Below, piece by piece: positions 1-9,676 of a stretch of DNA of 64,000 nucleotides. The notes under the pieces were generated by a model. The model saw only the letters and a program-made list of their open reading frames with translations, did no database searches and was not told where the DNA came from. The position numbers were made by a program, and so were the translations under genes. The stretch comes from Geomonas sp. RF6 (GTDB taxonomy: Bacteria > Desulfobacterota > Desulfuromonadia > Geobacterales > Geobacteraceae): assembly GCF_021044625.1 (NCBI RefSeq), contig NZ_CP087999.1, positions 3,059,001 to 3,123,000 of the forward strand, read 5' to 3'. Position 1 is the first letter of the stretch. Every line of letters starts with the position of its first letter.

Positions 1-421
1 CGTTCGTGCTCTGCGCCATGTTGACGTCATCGTTCGGGTTCACCGCCTGGTACGCCCCGAGCTCCCCCCCGAGGATCTCCTCCGCGCGGTTGGCAAGCAC
101 CTCATTGACGTTCATGTTGTGGGAGGTCCCGGCGCCCGCCTGGAAGGGGTCGACCACGAACTCGTCCGCGTACCGCCCCGCGAGCGCTTCATCGGCCGCC
201 TGCATTATGGCCTTGCCGATCTCGGGCTCCAGCCGCCCCGTCCCCATGTTTGCCTCGGCTGCACACTTCTTTATCAGGAGCGTCGCACGCACGAGCGCGC
301 GGTGCGGCTTGAGACCGGAAATGGGGAAGTTCTCGATCGCCCTCTGGGTCTGGGCGCCGTAGTACGCTTTCGCAGGGAGTTCAACGACCCCGAGGGTGTC
401 CTTCTCTTGGCGAGTCGCCAT
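1..421 (-). CDS. aspA: Aspartate ammonia-lyase, N-terminal part (runs off window)
   Basis: The first 140 residues of a fumarase/aspartase superfamily enzyme; the rest lies beyond base 1. Aspartase deaminates L-aspartate to fumarate and ammonia in the cytoplasm, feeding the reductive or oxidative TCA steps. The translation contains AGAGTSHNMNVNEVLANRA and NPNDDVNMAQSTN, the first two conserved blocks of the family. The 'GAGTS' form and the YQAVNPND context fit aspartase better than class II fumarase, but the third signature block that would settle this is outside the window. ATG at 419-421 is preceded by AAGGAG. It lies 18 bp downstream of the rubrerythrin-like gene on the same strand, so the two are probably co-transcribed. 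Confidence 0.8.
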   Translation of the reverse strand, partial: MATRQEKDTLGVVELPAKAYYGAQTQRAIENFPISGLKPHRALVRATLLIKKCAAEANMGTGRLEPEIGKAIMQAADEALAGRYADEFVVDPFQAGAGTSHNMNVNEVLANRAEEILGGELGAYQAVNPNDDVNMAQSTN

Positions 422-439
422 GGCTGCTCCTTTTGATCC

Positions 440-880
440 TCATTGCCGCAGCGCGTCGTACCGCTCCGAGATGACCCGCAGGTGCTCTTCCTCTTCCCGA
501 CGCAGCGTCTCGATCATCCCTTTCCCTTCCGGGTCGCTGCTTTTCTGCAGCAGCTCGTCGTAGAAGGCGATACCCTTCCTCTCCACCTCCATGGCGAGGC
601 GCAGCGCCTCCAGGTCGTTGGTGTGGAAACCGACCCCGGTCGGCTCAAGGGGGACGGTGGCGCCGGCATAGAAGACCCGCTCTCCCCCGCGGTCCAGGGC
701 GTTGTACAGTTCGGAGAGCTTCAGATAGTGGACCTCTTCCGTCTTGGCGAGCCAGCGAAAGATCCTCTTCCCCTCTGCACTGAAGGTTTTCTGCTCGGCT
801 TCGGTGTAGAAATCGAAAGTCTCCTTCTCGATCTCCATTCCGCGCATCAGGGCGTCCATCACCTCTTTGTTGGCATCCAT
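440..880 (-). CDS. Rubrerythrin-like ferritin-family diiron protein
   Basis: A 146-residue four-helix ferritin-like protein. Glu-rich helix motifs appear in order: IEKETFDFYTEAE near residue 17, a TEEVHYLKLSELY segment near 47, a second E..E repeat around MEVERKGIAFYDELL near 97, and RREEEEHLRVISERY near 128. This is the ExnExxH pairing expected for a diiron site in rubrerythrin-type proteins. The C-terminal rubredoxin domain of classical rubrerythrin is absent, so it is a short rubrerythrin/erythrin-type protein. Family members act in peroxide reduction or iron handling in anaerobes; the exact activity here is inference. ATG is preceded by AAAGGAGCAGCC, a strong ribosome-binding site. The upstream partner of aspA. 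Confidence 0.8.
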   Translation of the reverse strand: MDANKEVMDALMRGMEIEKETFDFYTEAEQKTFSAEGKRIFRWLAKTEEVHYLKLSELYNALDRGGERVFYAGATVPLEPTGVGFHTNDLEALRLAMEVERKGIAFYDELLQKSSDPEGKGMIETLRREEEEHLRVISERYDALRQ

Positions 881-981
881 GGCTGCTCCTTTCCCTTCCG
901 TCAGCTAAGACCCCTAAAGTTAAATGATATCTCCTTTCATCCCGCGGTGCGCGGTGCGGCTCCAGGTGCCGGGACGGCCGG

Positions 982-1638
982 TCAATCCTCTTCTGTCGTC
1001 CGCTGCGCGGTCATCTGGTTGAGCTGCAGCAATTCCTCGATCGTCCGGGCCTCCAAAACGGCACACCCGAGCGCCGCCGGGACCTTCAGGTCGACGTCGT
1101 AGCGGTCGCCGACAAAGAGGGTTTCCTCCGGCGGGTAGCCGATCTCCTGTAGGATCTTGCGGATCACCGACTCGTCCGGCTTCGGGCTCCAGAAGTCCTC
1201 GATGGTGAAGACCTTCTTGAAAAACCCGGCGACGCCGATCTGCGCCATTATGCGGCCGGAGAGTTTTCTGTTGTTGTTGGTGTAGAGGAATAGGTCGAAT
1301 CTGCGGGAGAGTTTCTTGAGGAGCTGGGTGACGCGGGGATCGACCGAAAGGTGCCGTTCGGGGTTCACTCCTGCCGCGAATGAGGCGTGGAGCGAACGGA
1401 GGTCACCCCCCATGGCGATGACGGAATGGCTCAAGGTGCCACCATGCTCCGCCTGCCGGCAACGTTCCCGCTCTAGGATCTCTGCGGCCTCGGCTTCGTC
1501 GACATCCTTCAGCCGCGCGATGTAGCGCAAGGCGCTGTCACTTACCTGCTGGCCGATCTCCTCGTTCTGGTACAGGGTGCCGTCGAGGTCGAAGATCAGC
1601 GCCTTGATGCGGCTATGAGAGGGTGATGCAGGTGTCAT
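982..1638 (-). CDS. HAD-superfamily hydrolase
   Basis: A 218-residue haloacid-dehalogenase-fold phosphatase. Motif I is IFDLDGTLYQNE (nucleophile Asp about residue 17), motif II is the LYTNNN segment, and motif III/IV is the PKPDES...LFVGDRYDVDLKVPAALG segment, all in the expected order. Such proteins dephosphorylate small phosphometabolites; the substrate cannot be read from sequence. I place the start at the ATG at 1638 (preceded by AAAGGGC) rather than the in-frame GTG at 1677, because the shorter form begins just before the conserved core. Monocistronic as far as can be seen. Confidence 0.85.
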   Translation of the reverse strand: MTPASPSHSRIKALIFDLDGTLYQNEEIGQQVSDSALRYIARLKDVDEAEAAEILERERCRQAEHGGTLSHSVIAMGGDLRSLHASFAAGVNPERHLSVDPRVTQLLKKLSRRFDLFLYTNNNRKLSGRIMAQIGVAGFFKKVFTIEDFWSPKPDESVIRKILQEIGYPPEETLFVGDRYDVDLKVPAALGCAVLEARTIEELLQLNQMTAQRTTEED

Positions 1639-2112
1639 AGCGTTTGCCCTTTGAAGGTGTGGTCCCTCGTGCTGCACACAGGTTATAAGGCATGGTCACT
1701 TCTTTGTCAATGAGAGGCGCATCATTGAGAAAGGAGAGGTAAATACTTCTGTGTGATCTGACTCAACTCACTGTCACAGGACGCGGATTCACTCTAGATT
1801 CAGTTGCAGGAGATGCCTTTATCTTGCTCAATCCGGAGCGATCATCAGAAAAGAAGTCCAAAGGTTGATGCCGCTCCGGAGCCATTAACAGAAGCAGCCT
1901 CATTGATCCAGTCCTTTTTTCAGGGTCATCCGAGAACTCGGGGGACAGCCGGTCGGACTTCCCCTCCCCCCTTGCGGGGGAGGGACAGGGTGGGGGGGAA
2001 GGTGCCACCATTTCAGCCACATAGCAGCTTCGCCCACCCCCTGTCCCCCTCCCGTCAAGGGAGGGGGGATCTTCCTGACGCCGGCGCCCCGGAATTCCCG
2101 GAGAGCCTTTTT
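1639..2112. repeat. Intergenic stretch with an inverted pair of REP-A repeats
   Basis: There is no gene in this stretch. Bases 1958-2075 hold two members of the REP-A family in inverted orientation: a C-tract, a TTGCGG/GTCAA-type turn, a G-tract, then ACAGGGTGGGGG. The left unit reads on + and the right unit on -, so the pair could fold into a long cruciform. The flanking sequence includes GAATTCCCGGA (about 2091-2101), a motif that also accompanies REP-A units near 9.6, 20.5, 39.8, 40.0 and 41.7 kb. Confidence 0.75.
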
Positions 2113-3114
2113 TCATGCACCGTCGTAGAGGGCGCAGGTCTGACGCGCCATCGCCGCCAGTTCCTGTCGCAGGTCGTGCGGTGCGAGGAGTTCCGCATGG
2201 GCGCCGTAGGAGAGGATCCAGGAGAGGATCTCCATCCTGCCGCCGGCGCGGAAGGTGAGGACGACGGAGCCGTCTTCCTGCGCGGCCACCTCCTGCGAGG
2301 GGTGCCACACCCGGTCCCGCACCGCGTGCGCGATGCCGGGAGAGAAGCGCACCTTCACCTCCATGATCGGCTCCGCCACGAGCCCAAACGCCGTCTGCAG
2401 GGCCTGCTCCGGCGTGAAGTCCTCCGGAATCTCGAAGCGCTCCTTCAGGACCTCCACGCCGCAGATCCGCTCCAGCGCAAAGGTGCGCAGCGCCTGGCGG
2501 TTGTGGGCGAAGCCCAGCAGGTACAGTCCTCCCTTCTGGAAGAGCACCGTGTAGGGGTCGACGCGGTAGTTTGCCGCTTCCCCGCGTCCGGCGGGGAGGT
2601 AGGAGATGACGATGCTCTGCTGGAAAAGGAGCGCCTGGCGGATCGACTCCAGCGCGTCGTGGCACTTGCTGTAGTCGCGCCGCCCCTGCAGAAGCGGGTG
2701 CGCGACCTTGGCGATCCGCTCCATGTGGGCGGCGAAACGTGGGGGGAGGACCGAGTTCACCTTCCGGAAAACGGTGGCGACATCCTCGGCGAAGGGGGTC
2801 CCTTCCAGGAAATCGATCTGGGAGCGGATCAGCGAGAGGGTCATCAGCTCCTGGAGCGAGAAGCTGATGGGGGGGACGTCCTTGAAGCCGGTGATGAAGC
2901 GGAAAAGCTTTTCCCCTTCCTCCCAGTCGAAAGTGAGGGGGTACCCGGCTTCCTGGATCGCGATGAGGTCGCGCTGGATGGTGCGCCTCCCCACACCGGT
3001 CTCTTCTTCGAGCTCGGTGAGGGAGACGCCGTGGCGTGCCTCGATCAGGCGGATGATGTCGTGCACCCGTGCCGCCTGCGAGTATTTCTTCGAGGGCCTA
3101 CCCTTGCGGGGCAT
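2113..3114 (-). CDS. HTH-WYL transcriptional regulator
   Basis: A 333-residue protein with an N-terminal DeoR/HTH_11-type winged helix (about residues 10-70; [21 protein letters not shown] is the recognition region) followed by a WYL domain. The WYL core is seen at about residues 165-235 with [10 protein letters not shown] and [19 protein letters not shown], and a C-terminal WCX-like extension follows. WYL proteins sense small ligands, often nucleotides or DNA-damage signals; the targets are unknown here. Its ATG lies inside the 3' end of the helicase gene with a 17-bp overlap, indicating translational coupling in one operon, helicase first. Confidence 0.85.
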   Translation of the reverse strand: MPRKGRPSKKYSQAARVHDIIRLIEARHGVSLTELEEETGVGRRTIQRDLIAIQEAGYPLTFDWEEGEKLFRFITGFKDVPPISFSLQELMTLSLIRSQIDFLEGTPFAEDVATVFRKVNSVLPPRFAAHMERIAKVAHPLLQGRRDYSKCHDALESIRQALLFQQSIVISYLPAGRGEAANYRVDPYTVLFQKGGLYLLGFAHNRQALRTFALERICGVEVLKERFEIPEDFTPEQALQTAFGLVAEPIMEVKVRFSPGIAHAVRDRVWHPSQEVAAQEDGSVVLTFRAGGRMEILSWILSYGAHAELLAPHDLRQELAAMARQTCALYDGA

Positions 3115-4513
3115 CTGCTGCTGGTTTCTTGCGGGGACGCCGGCGGCGCTTCTTCTTTGCCGCTGCCTCGCCGTTTTCGGCCGGCTGCCCCCCTTCGGTC
3201 GACGGTGCCGGCGCCGCTGCCTGCTCTGCTGCCGCCGGCTTTTCTCCTTCCGCCGGGCGCCGCTTCCCGCTGGAGCGAGGCTTCTCGCCCGATCGCGGCT
3301 TCTCGCCGCGGCCCCCCTTCTTCGGATGCTTCGGCTCCGGGTGCGGGCGGGGCTTGCTCCTCTTGTAGTCGTGCACGAACATCTCGTCTTCCGCCCACTC
3401 GGTCGGGATCTTCTGCTTTATATAATCCTCGATCGCTTCCAGGTAGAAGGCGCCGTCCTCGTCGGCCAGTGAGATCGCTTTCCCCTCCGCGCCGGCGCGC
3501 GCAGTCCTGCCGATGCGGTGCACGTAGTCCTCGCAGTCCTGCGGCAGGTCATAGTTGATGACGTGGGAGACGCCGTCGATATGGAGGCCGCGGGATGCGA
3601 CGTCGGTGGCGATCATGATCGGGAGCGTGCCGTCCTTGAAATCCTCGAGGATCTTCAGGCGCTTTCTCTGCTCCACGTCACCGGAGATGACCCGGCAGGG
3701 GAAGTCGTTGGCGCGCAGGCGGTCCTGGAGGAACTCCGCCTCCCTCTTCGTGTTCACGAAAACCATCGTGCGCGCCATCCCTTCCTTGCGCAGGAGCCCG
3801 AGGAGGAGGGGGAACTTCTCCTTGCGCGACACGTGGTAAAGGACCTGCTCCACGCGCTCCGCGGTCATCTGCTCCGGGGTCACCGAGACCTTTTCCGGCA
3901 TGTTCATGAACTCGTAGGCGAGCTCCATGACGCGCGTGTTGAGGGTCGCCGAGAAGAGCATGTTTTGCCGCTTGTCGTAGTTGGGGAGTTTCCGGAGGAT
4001 GTAGCGCAGGTCGGCGATGAAACCCATGTCGAACATGCGGTCCGCCTCGTCGATGACGAGCGCCTCCACTTCTCTCAGGGAGTAGACCTTTTGCTTCAGG
4101 TAGTCGATGAGGCGACCAGGGGTTCCGATGACCACATCGGCGCCGGCCTTCAGCGCGTCGCGCTGCTTCATGTAGTCGACGCCGCCGTAGATCGCCTGGA
4201 TGGTGAAGCCGGTGTGCTTGCCGAGCGTCTGGGCGTCCTTCTCGATCTGCACCACCAGCTCGCGCGTCGGGGCAAGGATGAGCGCCCGCGGGTTTTGAGG
4301 CGTGCCGGACCTTTCCTGGCTGAGGAGCCTGGTAAAGAGGGCGATGAGGAAAGCTGCGGTCTTGCCGGTGCCCGTTTGGGCCTGGCCGGCTACGTCTTTG
4401 CCGGAGAGTGCAAGAGGCAGGGATTTTTCCTGGATGGGGGTGCAGTCGGTAAAGCCCGTTTCCTCGATCCCCTTCTGTACCAGTGGGGGGAGGGGCAATT
4501 CTGCGAATTTCAT
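3098..4513 (-). CDS. DEAD-box ATP-dependent RNA helicase (RhlE-like)
   Basis: A 471-residue cytoplasmic RNA helicase. All the DEAD-box motifs are present in order: Q motif region ([13 protein letters not shown]), motif I AQTGTGKT, Ia APTRELV, Ib [30 protein letters not shown] and [13 protein letters not shown] basic, Pro/Ala-rich tail (about residues 375-471, ending [11 protein letters not shown]) replaces a structured C-terminal domain, which is typical of RhlE/RhlB-type helicases that bind RNA non-specifically. Likely roles are ribosome assembly or mRNA turnover, inferred from the family. ATG is preceded by AAAGGAAAAAG. The 3' end overlaps the WYL regulator. Confidence 0.92.
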   Translation of the reverse strand: MKFAELPLPPLVQKGIEETGFTDCTPIQEKSLPLALSGKDVAGQAQTGTGKTAAFLIALFTRLLSQERSGTPQNPRALILAPTRELVVQIEKDAQTLGKHTGFTIQAIYGGVDYMKQRDALKAGADVVIGTPGRLIDYLKQKVYSLREVEALVIDEADRMFDMGFIADLRYILRKLPNYDKRQNMLFSATLNTRVMELAYEFMNMPEKVSVTPEQMTAERVEQVLYHVSRKEKFPLLLGLLRKEGMARTMVFVNTKREAEFLQDRLRANDFPCRVISGDVEQRKRLKILEDFKDGTLPIMIATDVASRGLHIDGVSHVINYDLPQDCEDYVHRIGRTARAGAEGKAISLADEDGAFYLEAIEDYIKQKIPTEWAEDEMFVHDYKRSKPRPHPEPKHPKKGGRGEKPRSGEKPRSSGKRRPAEGEKPAAAEQAAAPAPSTEGGQPAENGEAAAKKKRRRRPRKKPAADAPQG

Positions 4514-5052
4514 GATGGCTTTTTCCTTTTTTTACCTGATTTCAAGAGGATATCATTAACATAAAGTGCCGTAAATGGCAATGCGAAAGGGTGCGAGGCG
4601 GGATTTAATGCGGCATCGCTTCGGTGACCGAAGTGGGACATTGCGTAGCCGGGGGAGCCGCCACCCGTCCATGTCGCCGGGGGAGCCGCCACGTCCATGT
4701 AGGCCGGGATAAGCCGCCAGGCGTTCCCGGCAGTCCACAACAGACGCAGCCGCCCAGGTGGGAATGGTTGTAGTAGAGCAGGAGTAGGCGTCCCCTCCCT
4801 TCCAAGGGGAGGGTCAGGGTGGGGATGGCGTTAAACCGTCGTTGCCTGAGTCGAGCGCACCCCATCCCCCTCCTGTCCTCCCCCTTGAAAGGGGAGGGAC
4901 GTAGCGCCGGCGGCTGAGGTTATATTGAACAGTTTCTGCACGTCCATAAGTAAAAGCGTCGGTCGGGGATGCGGCGCCGACCCGTTTTTCCTCTTTTATC
5001 CCCGGCCCCCCCTGTGCTATTTTCTTCCGAGAAATCTCTGCAAAGGAAGCCC
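4514..5052. repeat. Intergenic stretch with REP-B, a short tandem and REP-A pair
   Basis: No gene is evident. Bases 4648-4700 contain two near-copies of a segment built on GCCGGGGGAGCCGCCAC followed by GTCCATG. A REP-B unit (TGTAGGCCGGGATAAGCC...GCGTTCCCGGCA) spans about 4697-4731. A REP-A pair in inverted orientation (CCCCTCCCTTCCAAGGGGAGG / CCTCCCCCTTGAAAGGGGAGG type) spans about 4790-4905. The helicase promoter must lie near 4514-4600, but I could not identify a convincing -35/-10. Confidence 0.7.
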
Positions 5053-5685
5053 ATGCAATCGTTTATTCAGATCGAATCCCCGAACTATCTCAAACTTGAA
5101 GCGCTCGCATCGCCGCCGGACTGGAGCGCCATCTTTGGCAACAACAACCCCATCGCGCTGGAGATCGGCTGCGGCATCGGCGACTTCATCCTCAAGACCG
5201 CCATCGATCACCCCAACGTCAACTTCATCGCCATCGACTTCTACAACAAGGGGTGCTGGAAAACCTGCCGGCGCCTGGACCGTCACGGCATAACGAACGT
5301 GCGGGTGCTGCGCGACGAGGCGCGTCTATTTATTACCGACCGCATCCCCAAGGGGAGCCTGTCGGCGGTGTACATCAACTGCCCCGACCCGTGGCCGAAG
5401 AAGCGGCACCGGAAGCGGCGCCTGGTAAGCAGCCACTTCCTGGAGTTCCTGCGCGAATACCTCGCCCCCGGCGCCAACTTCTACTTCGCCACCGACTTCG
5501 ACGACTACGGCATCGACGTAGCGGAGTTCATGCCGCAGGTTTCAGGGTTCCGCAACGCCTTCGCGCCCGACCTCTACCGGCACGACTTCCCCGGCTACCA
5601 CAAGTCGAAGTACATGCAGAAGTTCCTCGCCGAAGGAAAGAACATCTTCTTCGTGCACTACAAGCTCGCCCCCGGCTCACTCTGA
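5053..5685 (+). CDS. trmB: tRNA (guanine-N7-)-methyltransferase
   Basis: A 210-residue SAM-dependent enzyme that methylates N7 of G46 in tRNA. The SAM-binding motif is [10 protein letters not shown] (about residues 37-46); the family motif [16 protein letters not shown] follows at about 110-125; and the C-terminal [19 protein letters not shown] block is also typical of TrmB. The start is the ATG at 5053, nine bases after AAAGGAAG; the longer in-frame frame back to 4969 has no ribosome-binding site and encodes a Pro-rich non-conserved leader. Followed at once by an intrinsic terminator, so it is probably a single-gene unit. Confidence 0.93.
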   Translation: MQSFIQIESPNYLKLEALASPPDWSAIFGNNNPIALEIGCGIGDFILKTAIDHPNVNFIAIDFYNKGCWKTCRRLDRHGITNVRVLRDEARLFITDRIPKGSLSAVYINCPDPWPKKRHRKRRLVSSHFLEFLREYLAPGANFYFATDFDDYGIDVAEFMPQVSGFRNAFAPDLYRHDFPGYHKSKYMQKFLAEGKNIFFVHYKLAPGSL

Positions 5686-5695
5686 TCCACTCAAG

Positions 5696-5724
5696 AGGGC
5701 CCTCGATTCAGAGGGCCCTTTCAC
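5696..5724 (+). terminator. Intrinsic terminator after trmB
   Basis: The stem AGGGCCCTC (5696-5704) pairs perfectly with GAGGGCCCT (5711-5719) around a 6-base loop, followed by a T-rich stretch. It begins 11 bases after the trmB stop. Confidence 0.8.
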
Positions 5725-5849
5725 TTCCTTCTTCTCTTTCTCGCCCCCTCATCATCGCCCTATATTTAGTACGTCGGAACTGATTTTTGCCCTCGTCGAT
5801 CCGCGTGATACGCGCTACTGCGTTTGCTCACCCAATCGCCCCTTTGTGG

Positions 5850-5878
5850 TTGACATTCCTGTTAAACGGCGTGTACAA
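5850..5878 (+). promoter_or_regulatory. Possible sigma-70 promoter for iorA
   Basis: TTGACA at 5850-5855, 17-bp spacer, GTACAA at 5873-5878. The -35 is perfect and the -10 is weak. It lies 35 bp upstream of the iorA ATG. Confidence 0.4.
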
Positions 5879-5912
5879 GCAAGGTCGTTTTGCAAGAGTG
5901 CGAGGTGAGTCG

Positions 5913-7727
5913 ATGGCATTGAGCGAGCAGAAAAGGATGCTGCTGCAGGGCAACGAGGCACTGGCGCGAGGACTGGTGGAGAACGGCTGCGTGGTCGCCG
6001 CCTCGTACCCCGGTACCCCCGCTTCCGAGATCCTCTCCGCGATACAGAAATGGCAGGCGGCCGAAAAGGTGCCGATGCACGTGGAGTGGGCGGTAAACGA
6101 GAAGGTTGCGCTGGAGATCGCCTACACCGCCAGCCAGACCGGGCTGCGCGCCATGACCGCGATGAAGCAGGTCGGCCTGAACGTCGCCTCCGACCCCCTC
6201 ATGAGCGCCGCCTACCTCGGCGTCGTCGGCGGCTTCGTCGTCGTCAGCGCTGACGATCCCGGCCCCCATTCTTCCCAGACGGAGCAGGACAGCCGCCTCA
6301 TGGCGATGCTGGCGAAGATTCCGGTCCTTGATCCGGCGTCCCCTGCCCACGCCCGCGAGCTGGCCGCTGTCGCATTCGAACTCTCCGAAGCATTCCGCGT
6401 CCCGGTCATGCTGCGCCCCACGACGCGAGTCTGCCACGCCTGCCAGGACCTGGAGCTGAAGCCGGTGCAGGATCTGGCGCGCGTCGCCGATTTTCAGAAA
6501 GATCCCGCCCGCTGGACCGCCACACCAAAGTTCCGCTACCAGCTGCACCTCCAGCTCAATCAGAAGCTCGCGGACATTGCCGCATACCCCCCCACCGCCC
6601 CGATCTGCCATAACCCCCACGTCACCAGCCGAAAGGCAGTCGTCGCCTCCGGCCCCGTCGCGAGCTATGTGAAGGAGACCCTCGACGATCTTGGCCTGTG
6701 GGACTCCCTTTCCTTCTACCAGGTCGTCCAGCCCTATCCGCTGCACACAGAATTCAGCGCGCAGGTCCTGGAGAAGCACGACGAGATCCTCGTTCTCGAA
6801 GAGACGACCGGCGTCATCGAGATGCAGTTCAGGGAGCGCAACAAGGTGCGCGGCAAGCTGAGCGGCGCGGTGCCGGAGGCGGGCGAGCTTCTCCCCGAGA
6901 CGGTGGAGCGGATTGTTGCCGGGTTTGCCGGGGTGCCTGCGTCCCCCGTCCCCCAGGTGGCGCAGCAGGGTGGCAGGCGCCCGACGCTCTGTCCCGGATG
7001 CCCGCACCGGGCGAGCTTCTACGCCATCAAGAAGGCGGCGCCGAAGGGGATCTACCCGAGCGACATCGGCTGCTACACCCTCGGGGTCAATCTCGGCGCG
7101 GTGGACACCTTCATCTGCATGGGGGCCGCGGTCAGCCAGGCCGCCGGCTTCTACCATTCCTACCGCATCGGGAACCAGTATCCGGACATCGTCGCCACCA
7201 TCGGCGATTCCACCTTCTTCCATGCCGGGATCCCGCCACTGATCGACGCGCTGGCGCAGGGTGCGCGCTTTGTCCTCGTCATACTCGACAACACCACGAC
7301 CGCGATGACCGGCAACCAGCCGACACCCGCACAGGGGACGCCGTCGGGCCAACCGGTGGAGATAGAGCAGATTGTGAAAGGCTGCGGCGTCCGATTCTGC
7401 AAGACGGGCGACCCCCTCGATCTTCCCGGTTTCACCGCTCTGGTAAAGGAAGCGGTCGCCTTTTCCCATTCGGAGGGGGTAGCGGTGCTGATCGCCAAGA
7501 GCCCCTGCCTTGTCGACCGCAGCCAGCCCCGCAAGAAGAGGCCGCAGCCGGTCGTCGCCGAAAAGTGCACCGGCTGCCAGGTGTGCACGAAGCGCTTCGA
7601 ATGCCCGGCTCTGGTATTTGACGAATCGACGGGGAAGGTAGCGGTCGATTCGATGATCTGCAGCGGCTGCGGGGTGTGCCTCGACGTCTGCCCCGTCGGT
7701 GCCATCGTCAGCAGGGAGGAGGGATGA
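5913..7727 (+). CDS. iorA: Indolepyruvate ferredoxin oxidoreductase, alpha subunit
   Basis: A 604-residue catalytic subunit that uses thiamine diphosphate, CoA and ferredoxin to convert aryl pyruvates (indolepyruvate, phenylpyruvate) to aryl-acetyl-CoA. The pyrimidine-binding N-terminal domain holds AASYPGTPASEI; the ThDP domain carries CPGCPHRASF and the GDSTFFH...LDNTTTAMTG block with the GDS..N motif. A C-terminal ferredoxin-like part has two cysteine clusters, CTGCQVCTKRFEC and CSGCGVCLDVCP, for 4Fe-4S clusters. ATG at 5913 follows GCGAGGTGA; the reading frame upstream to 5787 lacks a ribosome-binding site. Its TGA overlaps the iorB ATG (ATGA), indicating tight coupling. Confidence 0.95.
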   Translation: MALSEQKRMLLQGNEALARGLVENGCVVAASYPGTPASEILSAIQKWQAAEKVPMHVEWAVNEKVALEIAYTASQTGLRAMTAMKQVGLNVASDPLMSAAYLGVVGGFVVVSADDPGPHSSQTEQDSRLMAMLAKIPVLDPASPAHARELAAVAFELSEAFRVPVMLRPTTRVCHACQDLELKPVQDLARVADFQKDPARWTATPKFRYQLHLQLNQKLADIAAYPPTAPICHNPHVTSRKAVVASGPVASYVKETLDDLGLWDSLSFYQVVQPYPLHTEFSAQVLEKHDEILVLEETTGVIEMQFRERNKVRGKLSGAVPEAGELLPETVERIVAGFAGVPASPVPQVAQQGGRRPTLCPGCPHRASFYAIKKAAPKGIYPSDIGCYTLGVNLGAVDTFICMGAAVSQAAGFYHSYRIGNQYPDIVATIGDSTFFHAGIPPLIDALAQGARFVLVILDNTTTAMTGNQPTPAQGTPSGQPVEIEQIVKGCGVRFCKTGDPLDLPGFTALVKEAVAFSHSEGVAVLIAKSPCLVDRSQPRKKRPQPVVAEKCTGCQVCTKRFECPALVFDESTGKVAVDSMICSGCGVCLDVCPVGAIVSREEG

Positions 7728-8254
7728 TGAAGCAGCAACTCGTCCTGAGCGGCCTCGGCGGCCAGGGGATTCTCTTTGTCACGCGGCTCCTTGCGGAGAC
7801 GGCGATCGCCAAGGGGTACCCGGTTCTGACCTCGGAGACGCACGGCATGGCGCAGCGCGGCGGCGTGGTGATCTCACATCTGAAGGTGGGGGACTTCGCC
7901 AGCCCGCTGGTGCGCCCGGGGCAGGCCGACGCGCTCCTCTCCCTCAAGGGGGAGACGCTCCCCCTGCACCTGCATTTTCTGAAGGATGGCGGATTCTTCT
8001 CAACCAACGCGAAATCGGTCCCGGCCGTTGCCGAAGGTATAAACGGAGTACTTGTCGATGCCGACAGCCTCGCGCTGCAGCTAAAGGACCCGCAGGCGGT
8101 CAACCTGATCGTGCTGGGGCGGACCGTGGCGCAGCCGGGAAAGCTTTTTTGCACTGCCGAGGATATCGAGGATGCCCTGAGAGAGAGGATGAAGGGGAAG
8201 GAAGCCGCGCTCGCCCGCGCGTTGGCGGCGTTTCGTGCCGGACTCGAAGCGTAA
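7724..8254 (+). CDS. iorB: Indolepyruvate ferredoxin oxidoreductase, beta subunit
   Basis: A 176-residue gamma/beta-type subunit of 2-oxoacid:acceptor oxidoreductases. The nucleotide/CoA-contact motif GLGGQGILFVTRLLAE is at residues 9-24, followed by SETHGMAQRGG, both diagnostic. Forms the heterodimer with IorA. The ATG overlaps the iorA stop by four bases and follows GGAGGAGGG; a second ATG follows immediately (MM). paaK begins 53 bp downstream, so iorA-iorB-paaK forms one aromatic 2-oxoacid operon. Confidence 0.93.
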   Translation: MMKQQLVLSGLGGQGILFVTRLLAETAIAKGYPVLTSETHGMAQRGGVVISHLKVGDFASPLVRPGQADALLSLKGETLPLHLHFLKDGGFFSTNAKSVPAVAEGINGVLVDADSLALQLKDPQAVNLIVLGRTVAQPGKLFCTAEDIEDALRERMKGKEAALARALAAFRAGLEA

Positions 8255-8307
8255 GGGGCGCCGCGTCATCCCTGCACGTTCAGGATTCGAAAGGAGTAAC
8301 AAACGTA

Positions 8308-9603
8308 ATGCTGAAAAGGTTTCCTGCGAAAGTCTCTTCCGCCGCCGAACTGGAGGCGTTCCAACTCGAGGGGCTGAAATGGAGCGTCGAGCACGCCTTT
8401 GAGAACAACCCCTTCTACAGGGAAAAGCTTACGGCCGCCGGGGTGACCCCCGCCTCCATCAAGAGCCTCGACGACCTGAAGCGCCTTCCCTTCCTCGCTG
8501 CGCAGGACCTCGCCGACGGCTACCCCTTTGCACTGCGCAGCGCCCCTTTCAGCGATCTTGTCCGCATCCACGCCTCATCAGGCACCACCGGAAAGCGCAA
8601 GGTGCTCTGCTACACCCAGAAGGACCTGGACGACTGGCAGTACATGTTCGCCCGCTGCTACGAGCTCGCCGGGCTGACCCGGGAGGACCGGGTGCAGATT
8701 GCGGTCGGCTACGGGCTGTGGACTGCAGGGGTGGGATTCCAGCAGGCATGCGAGAAGTTCGGCGCCCTCGCGATTCCTGTCGGGCCCGGGAACCTGGAGT
8801 TGCAGACGAGCCTTCTGATCGACCTGCAGGCGACCGTATTCTGCTGCACCGCCTCCATGGGGCTTCTGCTCGCCGAAGCGGTGAACGCGAAGGGGCTCAA
8901 GAACCAGCTCAACCTGAAAAAGATCATCCTCGGGGCCGAGCGCAGCAGCAATGCGGCACTGGAGACGATGAAAGAGTACCTCGGGGTGAAGGAGATCTAC
9001 GACATCACCGGCCTCACGGAACTCTACGGCCCCGGCACCGGGCTCTCCTGCCGCTACGGCACCGGCATCCACTACTGGGCCGATCACTACATCCTCGAGA
9101 TCCTCGACCCCACGACCCTGGAGCCGGTGGCGCCGGGAGAGGTGGGGGAGATGGTGTACACCACCCTTGGGAAGGAAGGGGCACCCCTCATCCGCTACCG
9201 TTCCCGGGACCTCACCCGTCTCCTGGAAGGGGACTGCCCCTGCGGGTGCTGGCTGCCGCGCCACGACAGGATTCTCGGGCGCTCCGACGACGTGGTGATC
9301 TTCCGCGGCGTGAACGTGTACCCGGGACAGGTCGACGAAGTCTTGAATGCCGTGCAGGGGATCGGCAGCGAGTACCAGGTCTTCTTTGACCACCATGAAG
9401 ATGGCAGGGACTACATGCTGGTGCGCGTCGAGCGGGCGAAAAACGGCGACGCGCTCCCGGACGACAAGATCATGAAGCAGATCGTCTCCGGCATCAAGCA
9501 CACCCTGATGATCTCCTGCTCGGTAGAGCTGGTGGAAAACGGCACGCTGCCCCGCTCGGAAAGGAAGACGAAGAGGATTTTCGACAATCGGAAGTTCGAG
9601 TAA
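8308..9603 (+). CDS. paaK: Phenylacetate-CoA ligase
   Basis: A 431-residue AMP-forming ligase that activates phenylacetate (or a related aryl acetate) to its CoA ester. The adenylate motif SSGTTGKRKV is at about residues 90-99; DITGLTELYGPG is the A5-type motif; the DRILGRSDDVVIFRGVNVYPGQVDE segment holds the hinge and the PaaK-specific C-terminal domain. ATG at 8308 follows AAAGGAGTAAC. Lying behind iorAB, it links aryl pyruvate oxidation with aryl acetate activation; in an anaerobe this could run either as amino-acid fermentation with ATP recovery or as aryl acetate assimilation. The direction is inference. Confidence 0.93.
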   Translation: MLKRFPAKVSSAAELEAFQLEGLKWSVEHAFENNPFYREKLTAAGVTPASIKSLDDLKRLPFLAAQDLADGYPFALRSAPFSDLVRIHASSGTTGKRKVLCYTQKDLDDWQYMFARCYELAGLTREDRVQIAVGYGLWTAGVGFQQACEKFGALAIPVGPGNLELQTSLLIDLQATVFCCTASMGLLLAEAVNAKGLKNQLNLKKIILGAERSSNAALETMKEYLGVKEIYDITGLTELYGPGTGLSCRYGTGIHYWADHYILEILDPTTLEPVAPGEVGEMVYTTLGKEGAPLIRYRSRDLTRLLEGDCPCGCWLPRHDRILGRSDDVVIFRGVNVYPGQVDEVLNAVQGIGSEYQVFFDHHEDGRDYMLVRVERAKNGDALPDDKIMKQIVSGIKHTLMISCSVELVENGTLPRSERKTKRIFDNRKFE

Positions 9604-9676
9604 GGGCACAAACGGTTTTTCCGGAAATTCAGCGGAGCCTCAGTACATTTCCACGAAGCGCTGACGAGGCCCTCGC

